Notes: generated by a model not told the origin, from the letters alone. A stretch of DNA of 64,000 nt from Leeuwenhoekiella polynyae (GCF_004104075.1 NZ_QOVK01000001.1:726420-790419), one strand, 5' to 3'. Positions 44,687 to 55,126 are shown, numbered from the stretch's first letter. Numbers and translations are program-made.

Positions 44687-45567
44687 TCAAAAAGATCTGA
44701 AGATAAATAGCGATCTCCCCGATCACAAATAATCGAGACGACAATGCCTTCTTCTAGCTGTTCACAAAGGCGTAAAGCTGCTGCAGTAGCACCACCGCTG
44801 CTCATTCCACTAAAAATGCCTTCTTCTTTGGCCAGTCGTTTAGCCATTTCACGGGCATCAGCCTCGCTAACTTCAATAACCTGATCTACTTTTTTAGCAT
44901 CAAATATCTTTGGTAAATATTCTTGAGGCCATTTACGAATACCGGGAATGCTGGACTCATCGGTAGGTTGTACGCCCACAATTTGTATGAATTCGTTTTG
45001 TTCTTTCAAATAAGTAGAAGTTCCCATAATTGTTCCTGTAGTTCCCATAGAAGACACAAAATGTGTTACTTTTCCTTCGGTATCTTTCCAGATTTCAGGA
45101 CCAGTTGTTTTATAATGTGCTTTCCAATTATCAGGATTTGAAAACTGATTGAACATAAAATAGCCTTCATTTTTTACTTTTGCCTCTGCGAAATCCCGTG
45201 CTCCTTCAATACCCACATCTTTTGGAGTTAGAATTACCGTTGCACCATAAGCACGCATCGTTTGTACGCGTTCTTTAGTTGCATTTTCTGGCATTACAAT
45301 CTCAAGATCTAAACCATACATAGCGGCGATCATTGCCAGAGCAATTCCCGTATTTCCACTTGTGGCTTCTATCAGTTTAGTTTCCTTATTAATTTCTCCG
45401 CGTTCCATAGCAGCGGTTATCATATTAAAAGCCGCACGGTCTTTTACGCTACCACCGGGATTTTGACCTTCTAGTTTAAATAATAGTTTAACTTTTGGGT
45501 TAGTCTGTAAAACTTTAGATTCAACTAAAGGTGTATTGCCAATAAGGCGTTCTATAGAATAGTTCAT
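44683..45567 (-). CDS. cysM: Cysteine synthase (O-acetylserine sulfhydrylase, CysM-like)
   Basis: A 294-residue PLP enzyme that makes cysteine from O-acetylserine and sulfide or thiosulfate. The PLP lysine is Lys42 in NPGGSVKDR, and TSGNTG (69-74) binds the substrate carboxylate. Later come VSSMGTTGTIMG (phosphate cup) and the C-terminal GMSSGGA. The compact length and GGSVKDR are closer to CysM than CysK. It lies 24 bases after cysE in the same operon, which supplies its substrate. Confidence 0.93.
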   Translation of the reverse strand: MNYSIERLIGNTPLVESKVLQTNPKVKLLFKLEGQNPGGSVKDRAAFNMITAAMERGEINKETKLIEATSGNTGIALAMIAAMYGLDLEIVMPENATKERVQTMRAYGATVILTPKDVGIEGARDFAEAKVKNEGYFMFNQFSNPDNWKAHYKTTGPEIWKDTEGKVTHFVSSMGTTGTIMGTSTYLKEQNEFIQIVGVQPTDESSIPGIRKWPQEYLPKIFDAKKVDQVIEVSEADAREMAKRLAKEEGIFSGMSSGGATAAALRLCEQLEEGIVVSIICDRGDRYLSSDLFD

Positions 45568-45591
45568 GAAATTTAATTTAAAATACCCGTA

Positions 45592-46404
45592 TTATTTTTT
45601 CTCCAGTTCTCTAATAAGAATTTCGGGTTTGTGAGAAACCAGAGAGTAGGGCGGTACAGATTTAGTAAGCCAAACATTACCACCTATTAAGCTGTTTGCG
45701 CCTATAACGGTATCCCCACCTAGTATAGTTGCGTTTGCATAGATTGTTACGTGATCTTCAATGGTAGGATGACGCTTTATAGCCTGCAAGTCTTTTGCAA
45801 CACTTAACGCACCTAAAGTCACCCCTTGATATAATTTCACGTGATCTTTTATGATAGCAGTTTCACCAATTACAATTCCGGTCGCGTGATCCATAAAAAA
45901 ATGTTCTCCAATTACCGCTCCCGGATTGATATCTACACCAGTAACGTGATGCGCATATTCGGTCATAAGACGGGGAACTATAGGAAAGCCTTTTTTATAC
46001 AACGCGTGGCTCAATCTGTAAATAGCAATCGCGTAAAAACCAGGATAGGCTAAATAAACTTCTTCAATGGTAGTTGCAGCAGGGTCGTTTTTATAGATAG
46101 CTTCTGCATCAAGATTCAGTTTTCTTAGTATTTCCGGGAGTTGAGCAACATAATCATCCCAAACCTTACTGCATTTTTTATCGATTTCCCAGCAAGCAAG
46201 TTCTACAAGATTTTCAAACAAACGCTCCAGACGCTCCAGATCTTCTACCAATTCGTTAGGGAAATTAAAAAGCGTTGCAAATAACTCTTTGGTAAAGCGG
46301 TGTGTATCTTCTTTTAATCTGAAGTTGAGATTTGCATTTTGTTTATGTGCCCGTATCTGATTTACGATTTCAATCTTATTCACCATATCTTCTAAGTTAA
46401 GCAC
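45592..46404 (-). CDS. cysE: Serine O-acetyltransferase (EpsC type)
   Basis: A 270-residue enzyme that makes O-acetylserine from serine and acetyl-CoA. The N-terminal helical part is followed by a left-handed beta helix of hexapeptide repeats (DINPGAVIGEHFFMDHATGIVIGETAII). The catalytic His is in DHATG and a second in MTEYAHHVTGVDI. The EpsC form has the longer N-terminus seen here. It is first in the cysE-cysM-DUF1853 operon. A candidate promoter lies about 70 bases upstream. Confidence 0.93.
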   Translation of the reverse strand: MLNLEDMVNKIEIVNQIRAHKQNANLNFRLKEDTHRFTKELFATLFNFPNELVEDLERLERLFENLVELACWEIDKKCSKVWDDYVAQLPEILRKLNLDAEAIYKNDPAATTIEEVYLAYPGFYAIAIYRLSHALYKKGFPIVPRLMTEYAHHVTGVDINPGAVIGEHFFMDHATGIVIGETAIIKDHVKLYQGVTLGALSVAKDLQAIKRHPTIEDHVTIYANATILGGDTVIGANSLIGGNVWLTKSVPPYSLVSHKPEILIRELEKK

Positions 46405-46475
46405 TGATTGAGCATTAATCTACTCAGCTTTTAGTTTCAATTAGTAATGCTTTAAAACCATTCTGGTCTTAGTTT

Positions 46476-46502
46476 CAAATTTATAGAATAGTATTTGTAC
46501 AA
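46476..46502 (-). promoter_or_regulatory. Candidate promoter of the cysE operon
   Basis: On the minus strand TTG (46502-46500) is followed after 16 bases by TAAATTTG (46483-46476), which matches the flavobacterial TAnnTTTG box exactly. The spacing is one base shorter than the usual 17-23. Confidence 0.45.
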
Positions 46503-46576
46503 AACCCCTTCCGCGAGGGAATTTTTCCCTTTTTAAACTCAAAAGTCATTCGCATGAATAATCTTATTTTTGAATT

Positions 46577-47359
46577 ATGTTTAGAAAAGAATTCTACTAT
46601 TTACTCAAAATACAATATCTGGGTTTCAGATATCACGGTTGGCAAAAACAACCTGATTTGCTCACGGTCGAACGCATGATGCAACGTACTTTAAAGTATG
46701 TACTGGGTCGTAATAATTTTAAATTCATTGCAGCCGGACGTACAGATTCTAAAGTTTCGGTAAATGAAACTTATGTTGAGCTCATTCTTAGAGAGGACGC
46801 ATTAACTATGGAAACCTTTTTTGATGCGTTTAATGAAAACCTTCCGCAGGATATTCGCTTACTCGAGATAACGCCTAAGAAAGAGCTTACACACATTATA
46901 CAAGCTCCCAAGCTTAAAGAATATATCTATCTGTTTTCCTTTGGAATTAAAAATCACCCGTTTTGTGCACCGTTTATGATAAACTACAAGCATAATCTTG
47001 ATATTGGACTGATGCAAAAAGGGGCTGAGCTGATGCTTGGCTCCCACGATTACCGCAATTATGCTTATAAAGCTTCGCCTGAAGCGCAAACGCTCATGCA
47101 TATTGAAAACTGTGTTATTGAGGTTAATGCACTTTACACCGCTAATTTCTTCCCGGAAACTTCTTATGTTTTTCGGGTAGTGGGGGCTGGGTTCAAAAGA
47201 CATCAAGTGCGTCTGATGATGGGAGCACTTTTTGATCTGGGGAGCGGGGAAATGTCCTTAAGTGATTTTGAAAAAAGTCTTGACGGTTCTACGCCTTATC
47301 AATTAACTCATGTGGCACAAGCGTCTGGCTTGATCCTTCAAAATGTAACTTTAGAATGA
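46577..47359 (+). CDS. TruA-family tRNA pseudouridine synthase, variant active-site region
   Basis: A 260-residue protein with the TruA fold: LLKIQYLGFRYHGWQKQP at the start and RVVGAGFKRHQVRLMMGAL in the C-terminal half. The catalytic Asp lies in GRTDSKV, where standard TruA reads GRTDAGVHA; the Gly and His that follow are replaced (SKVSV). The RNA target may therefore differ from the usual tRNA positions 38-40, and another truA may exist elsewhere in the genome. Single-gene unit, divergent from cysE. Confidence 0.85.
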   Translation: MFRKEFYYLLKIQYLGFRYHGWQKQPDLLTVERMMQRTLKYVLGRNNFKFIAAGRTDSKVSVNETYVELILREDALTMETFFDAFNENLPQDIRLLEITPKKELTHIIQAPKLKEYIYLFSFGIKNHPFCAPFMINYKHNLDIGLMQKGAELMLGSHDYRNYAYKASPEAQTLMHIENCVIEVNALYTANFFPETSYVFRVVGAGFKRHQVRLMMGALFDLGSGEMSLSDFEKSLDGSTPYQLTHVAQASGLILQNVTLE

Positions 47360-47462
47360 TTCTTTTTATAATTTAAGTTAAAGCGTCTAATCCTTAACAA
47401 AGCTTAACCTTGTAAATAAAAGCTTTAACCCGGCATTAACCCTGTAAGATAGCGTTGCGTCA

Positions 47463-47470
47463 TACCTTTG
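47463..47470 (+). promoter_or_regulatory. Candidate -7 promoter box
   Basis: TACCTTTG matches TAnnTTTG exactly, 40 bases before the PfpI-family gene. No good TTG is placed upstream (only CTG about 18 bases away), so support is partial. Confidence 0.4.
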
Positions 47471-47509
47471 AGTTGAATTAAAATTTTAACCAACAAAACA
47501 TATATAACT

Positions 47510-48055
47510 ATGAAAAAGGTAGCCATATTAGCAACAAACGGATTTGAAGAAGTAGAATTAACTTCTCCGTTAGAAGCGATGAAAAAAGAAGGATTTGAAG
47601 TACATATAGTAAGTGAAGAATCAGGTAAAATTAAAGCCTGGGCTTCAACAGACTGGGGGAAAGAATATGATGTTGATAAAACCCTATCTGAAGTTTCTGC
47701 TAAAGAATACAACGCCTTGGTATTACCAGGCGGAGTCATAAATCCAGATAAATTGCGTCGTAATGAAGATGCATTAGTGTTTATTAGAGATTTCTTTAAG
47801 CAACATAAACCGGTTGCAGCTATTTGCCACGCACCACAATTACTAATTAGTGCAGATGTTGTAAAAGGTAGAACCTTAACTTCGTTCAACTCTATTAAGA
47901 AAGACTTACAAAATGCAGGAGCATTATGGGTTGATAAAGAGGTAGTTGTAGATGAAGCACTAGTGACTAGTAGAAATCCAGATGATCTACCAGCATTTAA
48001 TGCAAAAGTGATTGAAGAAATCAACGAAGGTAAGCACGAGTTACAACACGCATAA
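47510..48055 (+). CDS. DJ-1/PfpI-family protein (YhbO-like, type 1 glutamine amidotransferase-like)
   Basis: A 181-residue protein of the DJ-1/PfpI family. The nucleophile Cys is in AAICHAPQLL, preceded by LVLPGGVINPDKLR with the family Glu near the N-terminus (NGFEEVEL). YhbO and PfpI of this branch act as stress-linked deglycases or peptidases; which applies here is not visible. It has its own candidate -7 box upstream and a hairpin terminator downstream, so it is transcribed singly. Confidence 0.92.
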   Translation: MKKVAILATNGFEEVELTSPLEAMKKEGFEVHIVSEESGKIKAWASTDWGKEYDVDKTLSEVSAKEYNALVLPGGVINPDKLRRNEDALVFIRDFFKQHKPVAAICHAPQLLISADVVKGRTLTSFNSIKKDLQNAGALWVDKEVVVDEALVTSRNPDDLPAFNAKVIEEINEGKHELQHA

Positions 48056-48077
48056 TTTCTGAATATATAGAATATTT

Positions 48078-48105
48078 AAAGTCCGTCATTCGACGGACTT
48101 TTTCT
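48078..48105 (+). terminator. Rho-independent terminator after the PfpI-family gene
   Basis: AAAGTCCGTC (48078-48087), loop ATTC, GACGGACTTT (48092-48101), then T-rich sequence. Confidence 0.88.
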
Positions 48106-48120
48106 ATTTTTAGTCACTAA

Positions 48121-49236
48121 ATGAAAGCTATGAATAAGCGTTTAAAGATTAAGAAGCCTAGAATACCAAAACTTCCCAAAATTAAAAGAGCACATAAGAT
48201 CATTCAGAACGATGTGCCGGGTACGTTAACCTATACCGGATTTAAAGAACAGAAACACGTTAGTGTTGAGCTTATAGATTATTCTCCCAATACGTATACA
48301 GCGATTACTGTTGATGATGTTTCAAAAGCATTTAACAAGCAGTTGCCCGGTGATATATCGTGGATCAATGTAAATGGTCTGAGCCAAATTGACCAGATTG
48401 AAAAATTAGGACAACATTATAATTTACACCCGCTTATTCTTGAAGATATCGTTGATACCAATCAACGCCCTAAAATAGATGAATACCCAGACTATCTTTT
48501 TATCGTTTTTAAAATGCTGTATTATGATGAGCACGGTACCTTTATGAACGAGCACATCAGTTTAGTTTTAGGAGAAAACTTTCTGATAACCTTTCAGGAG
48601 GCAGATGGTGATGTTTTTGATTCGTTACGGCAGCGAATTGCAAATGCTAAAGGCCGTGTTCGAAATGCCGGTTCAGATTATCTGATGTTTGCTATTATGG
48701 ATGCGGTGGTTGACCACTATTTCACATTGATAGAGGCGATGAGCGACCGCATAGAATCTCTTGAAGATATTCTTTTTGCAAATACTGCCGATCAAGACAT
48801 CACACAAGATATTCAGGAGTTAAAGCGTGAAATTTTACGCTTGAGAAAAGCTGTATTTCCTTTTAGAGAAGTGGTAAACAGACTCGAGAAGATAGACAGT
48901 ACGCTGATCGATGAAAAAACGATCACGTATATTCGGGATTTATACGATCACGTAACGCAAGTTACAGATAGCATTGATATTTACCGGGAGATGACCTGGG
49001 GTCTTATGGATATGTATATGACTACCATAAGTAATAAAATGAACGAAGTGATGAAGGTCCTAACCATTATGGCTAGTATTTTTATCCCGCTAACCTTTAT
49101 GGCCGGTATTTACGGGATGAATTTTGACTACATTCCAGAACTTCATTTTAAATATGGTTATTTCTATTTATGGGGAGCTATGATCGCTGTATTTATAGGA
49201 CTTCTCTATTATTTTAAACGAAAAAAATGGTTATAA
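48121..49236 (+). CDS. corA: CorA-family magnesium/cobalt transporter
   Basis: A 371-residue protein: a basic N-terminus, a large cytoplasmic alpha/beta domain, a long stalk helix around residues 200-310, and two C-terminal membrane helices. The conserved YGMNF motif sits at the end of the first helix, followed by an aromatic periplasmic loop. These are the marks of CorA, which forms a pentameric Mg2+ channel. Translation could also begin at Met4. It converges on a small membrane protein gene with 26 bases between. Confidence 0.93.
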   Translation: MKAMNKRLKIKKPRIPKLPKIKRAHKIIQNDVPGTLTYTGFKEQKHVSVELIDYSPNTYTAITVDDVSKAFNKQLPGDISWINVNGLSQIDQIEKLGQHYNLHPLILEDIVDTNQRPKIDEYPDYLFIVFKMLYYDEHGTFMNEHISLVLGENFLITFQEADGDVFDSLRQRIANAKGRVRNAGSDYLMFAIMDAVVDHYFTLIEAMSDRIESLEDILFANTADQDITQDIQELKREILRLRKAVFPFREVVNRLEKIDSTLIDEKTITYIRDLYDHVTQVTDSIDIYREMTWGLMDMYMTTISNKMNEVMKVLTIMASIFIPLTFMAGIYGMNFDYIPELHFKYGYFYLWGAMIAVFIGLLYYFKRKKWL

Positions 49237-49262
49237 TGAATATGGATGGTTCACTTGAAGTT

Positions 49263-49694
49263 TTAATCTAAATATCCTTTTTTAGCACTCTTTTTACTGA
49301 AAAAATACAGGTAAGCGGCAATAATAATTACCATTAGAGGCATTGCAAGCCCCTGAACAACGCCATATATCTGAAGCGCTTCGGTAGCAAAAAAAGAATA
49401 CCCCATTTGTATTAAAACCCCAATAACTGAAATGAAAAATAGGGTAGTAGCAGACTTTCTTCTAAGGATGAGGAGTATACTACCTATCAATCCGGTTACT
49501 GTTGCAATTGCAAAAATACCGGTAAGCCACTGCGGTGTACTTCTAATAAGTTCAACTTGCTCAGCGGGTAACTCTGCAAGCATAGTGCTGCTCATAAAGG
49601 CTTGCCCCATAAATGCAAAAATGCCCATTAGATTCCATATAACAGCAATTATTGAAATGATCCAGAAGCTTTTAGAAGGTTTAGTTGTAGTCAT
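49263..49694 (-). CDS. Small four-helix membrane protein
   Basis: A 143-residue protein with four membrane helices (about residues 10-30, 55-76, 82-100, 108-130) and a Lys-rich C-terminus. The PQWLTGIFAIATVTGLIGSILLILRRKSA part is like small DoxX-like or 'sugar transporter' membrane proteins annotated in flavobacteria. Family assignment is not firm and the function is unknown. It converges with corA. Confidence 0.65.
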   Translation of the reverse strand: MTTTKPSKSFWIISIIAVIWNLMGIFAFMGQAFMSSTMLAELPAEQVELIRSTPQWLTGIFAIATVTGLIGSILLILRRKSATTLFFISVIGVLIQMGYSFFATEALQIYGVVQGLAMPLMVIIIAAYLYFFSKKSAKKGYLD

Positions 49695-49803
49695 AATGGT
49701 TTATTTTTGGTTGATTCTACTAAGCTAGTAAAAATATTTCAGTTGTAAATTGTCCCAAAATAACCTCAATTTATTAAAATAGCATCTTAATATATATTCA
49801 GAT

Positions 49804-50481
49804 ATGTCTGTACAAATTCCTAAAGCATATTTTCCTTTTCTAAAAGAATTGAAAGAAAACAACCATAAAGATTGGATGGATGCTCACAAAAGTGCGTATA
49901 AAAATCTTGAAAATGATTTTAAAACATTTTGTAAAGCAACTGTTGATGAGCTGAATACTTTTGATCAGATAGCCCGTGTAAAAGTGTTTAGAATCAATAG
50001 AGATGTGCGTTTCAGTAAAAATAAAATGCCTTATAAAACCACACGCAGTGCAATTTTCTCAAGAGAAGGGGTACACCGTAGAGGTAGTTATTATTTTCAG
50101 ATAGCCCCGGGGGCTAGTTTTGTAGGTGGTGGTTTTTTTAAGCCGGAACCTGTAGATCTGTTACGGATTAGACAAGAGTTTGAATTCGATTCAGAACCCA
50201 TTCGCGAGATACTTAGTGAGGCTAAATTTAAGAAGGCTTACGGAGGGTTCAACACAGAGAGTCAGGTAAAAACCGCTCCCAAGGGTTTCAGTAAAGAAGA
50301 TGCTAATATCGATTTGATTCGTAATAAAAACTTCTTTGTTAGACATGCTTTTACTGATGAAGAAGTACTAGCTGATGACTTTCAGGAACGCCTAGTAGCA
50401 CATTTTAAACTTTTGCTTCCATTTTTTGATTACATGACTGAAATTTTAACTACAGATTTAAACGGGGAAAGTATCCTCTAA
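49804..50481 (+). CDS. DUF2461-domain protein
   Basis: A 225-residue cytoplasmic protein that is a single DUF2461 domain (TIGR02453-type). Seen are FLKELKENNHKDWMDAHK at the start, then VKVFRINRDVRFSKNKMPYKTTRSA and GSYYFQIAPGASFVGGGFF. The family is widespread in bacteria and fungi with no known reaction. It stands before the topoisomerase IV genes, with a 115-base gap that should hold their promoter. Confidence 0.88.
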   Translation: MSVQIPKAYFPFLKELKENNHKDWMDAHKSAYKNLENDFKTFCKATVDELNTFDQIARVKVFRINRDVRFSKNKMPYKTTRSAIFSREGVHRRGSYYFQIAPGASFVGGGFFKPEPVDLLRIRQEFEFDSEPIREILSEAKFKKAYGGFNTESQVKTAPKGFSKEDANIDLIRNKNFFVRHAFTDEEVLADDFQERLVAHFKLLLPFFDYMTEILTTDLNGESIL

Positions 50482-50596
50482 TTTTCAGCATATTACAAAT
50501 TCATTTTTCAATCTTGAAAACTTTGTTAATTACTTTGACTTTTTCGGCTTTTATAAACGTTTATGAAGTCCTATATTAGCGTACATCCCTTTATTT

Positions 50597-52453
50597 ATGG
50601 CAGAAGAAACAAAATACACCGAGGATAATATCAGATCTCTTGACTGGAAGGAGCATATACGTATGCGACCCGGTATGTACATTGGTAAACTGGGAGACGG
50701 TACGAGTGCAGATGATGGTATATATATCTTGTTGAAAGAGGTTTTAGACAACTCTATTGATGAGTTTGTGATGGGATCTGGTAAAACCATAGAAGTTAGT
50801 ATACAGGGAACTCGCGTAATCGTTCGTGATTATGGGCGTGGTATTCCGCTGGGTAAAGTGGTTGATGTAGTTTCTAAAATGAATACCGGTGGTAAATACG
50901 ATTCACGGGCATTTAAAAAATCTGTAGGTCTAAACGGGGTAGGTACCAAAGCGGTAAATGCGTTATCGGAATATTTTAGAGTTGAATCTAGCCGTGACGG
51001 AAAATCTGCCGCAGCAGAATTTGAACGTGGAAACTTGAAAGATGAGGAGTTTTTAGAAGAAACTTCACGCAGGAAAGGGACTAAGATTACTTTTATTCCT
51101 GACGAGGCGATTTTTAAAAATTACAAGTTTAGAAATGAATATGTAGCCCGAATGCTTAAAAACTATGTTTATCTCAATCCGGGATTGACGATTGTTTTTA
51201 ATGGGGAAAAATTTTATTCAGAAAACGGCCTAAAAGATTTATTGGGCGATCGTATCGCTGAGACCGATATTTTATATCCTATCATTCACTTACGCGGTGA
51301 CGACATTGAGGTTGCGCTTACACACAGCAGAACCCAGTACTCAGAAGAATATCACTCGTTTGTTAACGGCCAAAATACCACTCAGGGTGGTACGCATTTA
51401 GCAGCCTTCCGCGAAGCGGTGGTAAAAACGGTTCGGGAATTCTACAATAAGAACTATGATGCTTCAGATATTAGAAAGTCTATTGTTTCGGCAATAAGCA
51501 TTAAGGTAATGGAACCGGTTTTTGAATCCCAGACTAAAACGAAACTGGGTTCTACAGATATGGGTGGTGAACTGCCTACCGTAAGGACTTATATAAATGA
51601 TTTTCTAAAAACCAAACTGGATAATTACCTGCATAAAAATGCTGAGACTGCAGATAAGTTGCAACGTAAGATTTTACAGGCAGAGCGGGAACGTACAGAA
51701 CTTAGCGGCATTAGAAAACTCGCTAAAGAACGTGCTAAAAAAGCAAGTCTTCACAATAAGAAATTGCGGGACTGTCGTATTCATTTGACAGACAGTAAAA
51801 AAGAGCGAAATTTAGAAAGTACCTTGTTTATTACAGAGGGAGATTCGGCTTCCGGGTCAATTACAAAATCCCGTGATGTGAATACGCAGGCGGTTTTTAG
51901 TTTGCGCGGAAAACCGCTCAACTCCTACAATATGAGTAAGAAGATTGTATATGAGAATGAAGAATTCAACCTCTTACAATCTGCGCTCAATATTGAAGAA
52001 TCTATGGGCGATTTGCGCTACAACAATATTGTGATCGCAACCGATGCCGATGTTGATGGAATGCATATTCGATTACTTTTAATTACTTTTTTTCTGCAGT
52101 TCTTCCCGGAATTGATCAAAGAAGGACATCTCTATATATTAGAAACGCCACTTTTTAGAGTGCGTAACAAGAAGAAAACTATTTACTGCTACAGTGAGCA
52201 GGAACGTAGAAATGCGATTGAAGAATTAACCGGTAAACCTGAGATTACCCGATTTAAAGGTTTGGGTGAAATCTCTCCGGATGAATTCAAGCATTTTATA
52301 GGTGATAGTATACGCTTAGCACCTATTATGCTTGATGAAGCCATATCAATCGAAGAAATTTTACAGTTTTATATGGGGAAAAATACCCCGGACAGACAAA
52401 AATTTATCATCAATAACCTGAAAGTAGAATTAGATCCCGTTTTAGAAAACTAA
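50597..52453 (+). CDS. parE: DNA topoisomerase IV subunit B
   Basis: A 618-residue ATPase subunit of a type IIA topoisomerase. GHKL ATPase motifs are seen at the start ([34 protein letters not shown]), and the TOPRIM domain later ([20 protein letters not shown]). Length and the compact C-terminus, with no GyrB insertion, fit ParE. It is followed 42 bases later by parC, so the pair forms one operon that unlinks daughter chromosomes. Confidence 0.93.
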   Translation: MAEETKYTEDNIRSLDWKEHIRMRPGMYIGKLGDGTSADDGIYILLKEVLDNSIDEFVMGSGKTIEVSIQGTRVIVRDYGRGIPLGKVVDVVSKMNTGGKYDSRAFKKSVGLNGVGTKAVNALSEYFRVESSRDGKSAAAEFERGNLKDEEFLEETSRRKGTKITFIPDEAIFKNYKFRNEYVARMLKNYVYLNPGLTIVFNGEKFYSENGLKDLLGDRIAETDILYPIIHLRGDDIEVALTHSRTQYSEEYHSFVNGQNTTQGGTHLAAFREAVVKTVREFYNKNYDASDIRKSIVSAISIKVMEPVFESQTKTKLGSTDMGGELPTVRTYINDFLKTKLDNYLHKNAETADKLQRKILQAERERTELSGIRKLAKERAKKASLHNKKLRDCRIHLTDSKKERNLESTLFITEGDSASGSITKSRDVNTQAVFSLRGKPLNSYNMSKKIVYENEEFNLLQSALNIEESMGDLRYNNIVIATDADVDGMHIRLLLITFFLQFFPELIKEGHLYILETPLFRVRNKKKTIYCYSEQERRNAIEELTGKPEITRFKGLGEISPDEFKHFIGDSIRLAPIMLDEAISIEEILQFYMGKNTPDRQKFIINNLKVELDPVLEN

Positions 52454-52495
52454 AACGCTAAAAATCCCCATATTTATCTACCCGGATAAACAGCT

Positions 52496-55123
52496 ATGAG
52501 CGAAAATTACGAAGATCCAAATTTAGACAATCCAGAAGAAGAGCATTCAGGCGAAACCATAACCCGGGTAACGGGTATGTTTAAAGACTGGTTTCTTGAC
52601 TATGCCTCCTATGTAATCCTAGAGCGTGCAGTTCCTGCAATAGAAGACGGTTTTAAACCAGTGCAACGTCGTATCATGCACTCTATGAAAGACCTTGATG
52701 ATGGGCGTTACAATAAAGTAGCTAACATTGTAGGGCATACGATGCAGTATCACCCGCATGGTGACGCTAGTATCGCGGATGCGATGGTACAAATGGGGCA
52801 AAAAGATTTGCTCATTGATACGCAGGGAAACTGGGGTAATACCTTAACCGGAGATAGTGCGGCAGCATCACGATATATTGAAGCCAGGCTTTCAAAATTT
52901 GCGCTTGAAGTATTATTTAGTCCAAAAATTACAGAATGGCAATCCTCTTATGATGGGCGTCGCAAAGAACCTATAAATCTTCCGGTGAAGTTTCCGTTGC
53001 TTTTAGCTCAGGGAGCCGAAGGTATTGCAGTGGGGTTAAGCACAAAAGTTTTACCACATAATTTTAACGAACTTATTGACGGTTCTATAAAACATCTTCA
53101 GGGGAAAAAATTTACACTTTTACCCGATTTTCCTTCTGCAGGTGAAGCAGATTTTAGCGATTATAAAGATGGAAAGCGCGGCGGAAGAGTTCGGGTTAGA
53201 GCCAAAATAAATCAGCTTGACAAAAACACTTTAGTCATAACAGAAATCCCTTTTAGCACAACTACCACATCGCTGATTGATAGTATTTTAAAAGCTAATG
53301 ATAAAGGAAAGATTAAAGTAAAAAAAATAGAGGATAACACCTCTTCAGAAGTGGAGATCCTGGTGCATTTACCCGCAGGTCTTTCGCCAGATAAAACAAT
53401 AGGAGCCCTCTATGCCTTTACGAATTGTGAAGTTTCTATTTCACCTTTAGGTTGTGTTATTGAAGACAATAAACCGCTCTTTGTAGGTGTTACCGAAATG
53501 CTTCGTATTTCTACAGATCGTACTAAAGATCTTTTACGCCAAGAATTAGAAATTCAACTTCAGGAATTAGAAAATCAATGGCATTATGCTTCCTTAGAAC
53601 GCATATTTATAGAAAATAGAATTTACCGGGATATTGAAGAAGAAACAACCTGGGAAGGTGTTTTGAATGCAATAGATGAAGGATTACAACCGCACATAGC
53701 GCATTTAAAAAGACCGGTAATCGAAGAGGATCTGGTGCGCCTTACCGAAATACGAATCAAGCGAATTTCAAAATTTGATATTGATAAGGCCCAGCAAAAA
53801 ATTGAAGCTTTAGAAGATCAGATTGCAGCGGTTAAGCATCATTTAGCAAATCTTACCGATTTTGCTATCGCCTATTTCAAAAGACTCAAAAAGGAGTATG
53901 GATTAGGAAGGGAGCGTAAAACAGAGATCAAGCTTTTTGATGATATTGAAGCTTCAAAAGTAATTATTCGTAACACCAAGCTCTATGTAAACCGCAAAGA
54001 AGGTTTTATAGGTACCTCGCTTAAAAAAGATGAGTACGTTACAGATTGTGCAGATATTGATGATATCATTGTTTTTACCAAAGAAGGGGATATGATGGTA
54101 ACCAAAGTGGATACCAAAACTTTTATAGGTAAAGATATTATTCACGTCGCAGTATATAAGAAGAAAGACAAGCGCACCATCTACAATATGATTTATAGAG
54201 ACGGAAAAGGTGGAGCTACTTATGTGAAGCGATTTAATGTTACCAGTACAACGCGTGACCGACAATACCCGATGACTAAAGGTAAAAAGGGCTCTCAAGT
54301 CTTATATTTTTCCGCAAATCCTAATGGTGAAGCTGAAGTGGTTTCGGTTTATTTACGATCTGTAGGTAATGTGAAGAAACTGAAGTTTGATCTTGATTTT
54401 TCAGATATTTTAATAAAAGGTCGAAACGCCAATGGAAACCTGGTTACTAAACATGCTGTCAAAACTATCGATTTAAAAGAAAAAGGAGTTTCCACACTTA
54501 AACCTCGTAAAATTTGGTTTGATGATACGGTTCAACGTCTTAATGTTGATGGTCGCGGGGAGCTGCTTGGTGAATTTAAGGGAGAAGACAGACTGCTTAT
54601 CATAACGCAAGACGGAATTGCAAAAACAATAACTCCGGAATTGACCACTCGTTTTGACGATAAAATGATTGTTCTTGAGAAATGGATCCCAGAAAAGCCG
54701 GTATCTGCAATTTACTGGGACGGAAACAGAGCGCGTTATTACGTTAAGCGTTTTCTTATTGAAAACCCTGAGAAAGAAGAATACTTTGTTTCTGATCACG
54801 CGGACACCCAATTAGAACTTATTTCTACCCAATACAGACCTGTGGTAGAAATGGTATTTTACAAAGAACGAAATAAAGATCAAAAACCTAATGAATCTGT
54901 TGATATCGAAGCGTTTATTGCAATCAAAGGTATTAATGCATTAGGAAATCAATTTTATACAGAAAAACTTAAACAAATCAATTTACTAGATCCGCTTCCT
55001 TACGAAGAAGAAGTTCCTGAAGAACCAGAAACTACCGAGGAACCCTCTTCAGATTCAAAAGATTTATCTGATGAAGATACAGATGATGATGCTGGGGATG
55101 CTACACAGGGGTCATTATTTTAA
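52496..55123 (+). CDS. parC: DNA topoisomerase IV subunit A
   Basis: An 875-residue DNA-cleaving subunit with the catalytic Tyr127 in SRYIEARLS. The position matching the quinolone-contact Ser of E. coli ParC is Ala91 (HPHGDAS), while the acidic partner residue, Asp95, is kept. A C-terminal beta-pinwheel domain follows the coiled-coil, and the last 45 residues are very acidic (EEEVPEEPETTEEP and on). No GyrA box is evident, in agreement with ParC. It follows parE, and MscL starts 3 bases after its stop. Confidence 0.93.
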   Translation: MSENYEDPNLDNPEEEHSGETITRVTGMFKDWFLDYASYVILERAVPAIEDGFKPVQRRIMHSMKDLDDGRYNKVANIVGHTMQYHPHGDASIADAMVQMGQKDLLIDTQGNWGNTLTGDSAAASRYIEARLSKFALEVLFSPKITEWQSSYDGRRKEPINLPVKFPLLLAQGAEGIAVGLSTKVLPHNFNELIDGSIKHLQGKKFTLLPDFPSAGEADFSDYKDGKRGGRVRVRAKINQLDKNTLVITEIPFSTTTTSLIDSILKANDKGKIKVKKIEDNTSSEVEILVHLPAGLSPDKTIGALYAFTNCEVSISPLGCVIEDNKPLFVGVTEMLRISTDRTKDLLRQELEIQLQELENQWHYASLERIFIENRIYRDIEEETTWEGVLNAIDEGLQPHIAHLKRPVIEEDLVRLTEIRIKRISKFDIDKAQQKIEALEDQIAAVKHHLANLTDFAIAYFKRLKKEYGLGRERKTEIKLFDDIEASKVIIRNTKLYVNRKEGFIGTSLKKDEYVTDCADIDDIIVFTKEGDMMVTKVDTKTFIGKDIIHVAVYKKKDKRTIYNMIYRDGKGGATYVKRFNVTSTTRDRQYPMTKGKKGSQVLYFSANPNGEAEVVSVYLRSVGNVKKLKFDLDFSDILIKGRNANGNLVTKHAVKTIDLKEKGVSTLKPRKIWFDDTVQRLNVDGRGELLGEFKGEDRLLIITQDGIAKTITPELTTRFDDKMIVLEKWIPEKPVSAIYWDGNRARYYVKRFLIENPEKEEYFVSDHADTQLELISTQYRPVVEMVFYKERNKDQKPNESVDIEAFIAIKGINALGNQFYTEKLKQINLLDPLPYEEEVPEEPETTEEPSSDSKDLSDEDTDDDAGDATQGSLF

Positions 55124-55126
55124 GAT

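Noticed and set aside
47425..48024. A 199-residue open frame on the minus strand
   Set aside because: It is antisense to the clear PfpI-family gene; the Ser/Thr/Leu-rich translation is a codon-bias shadow.
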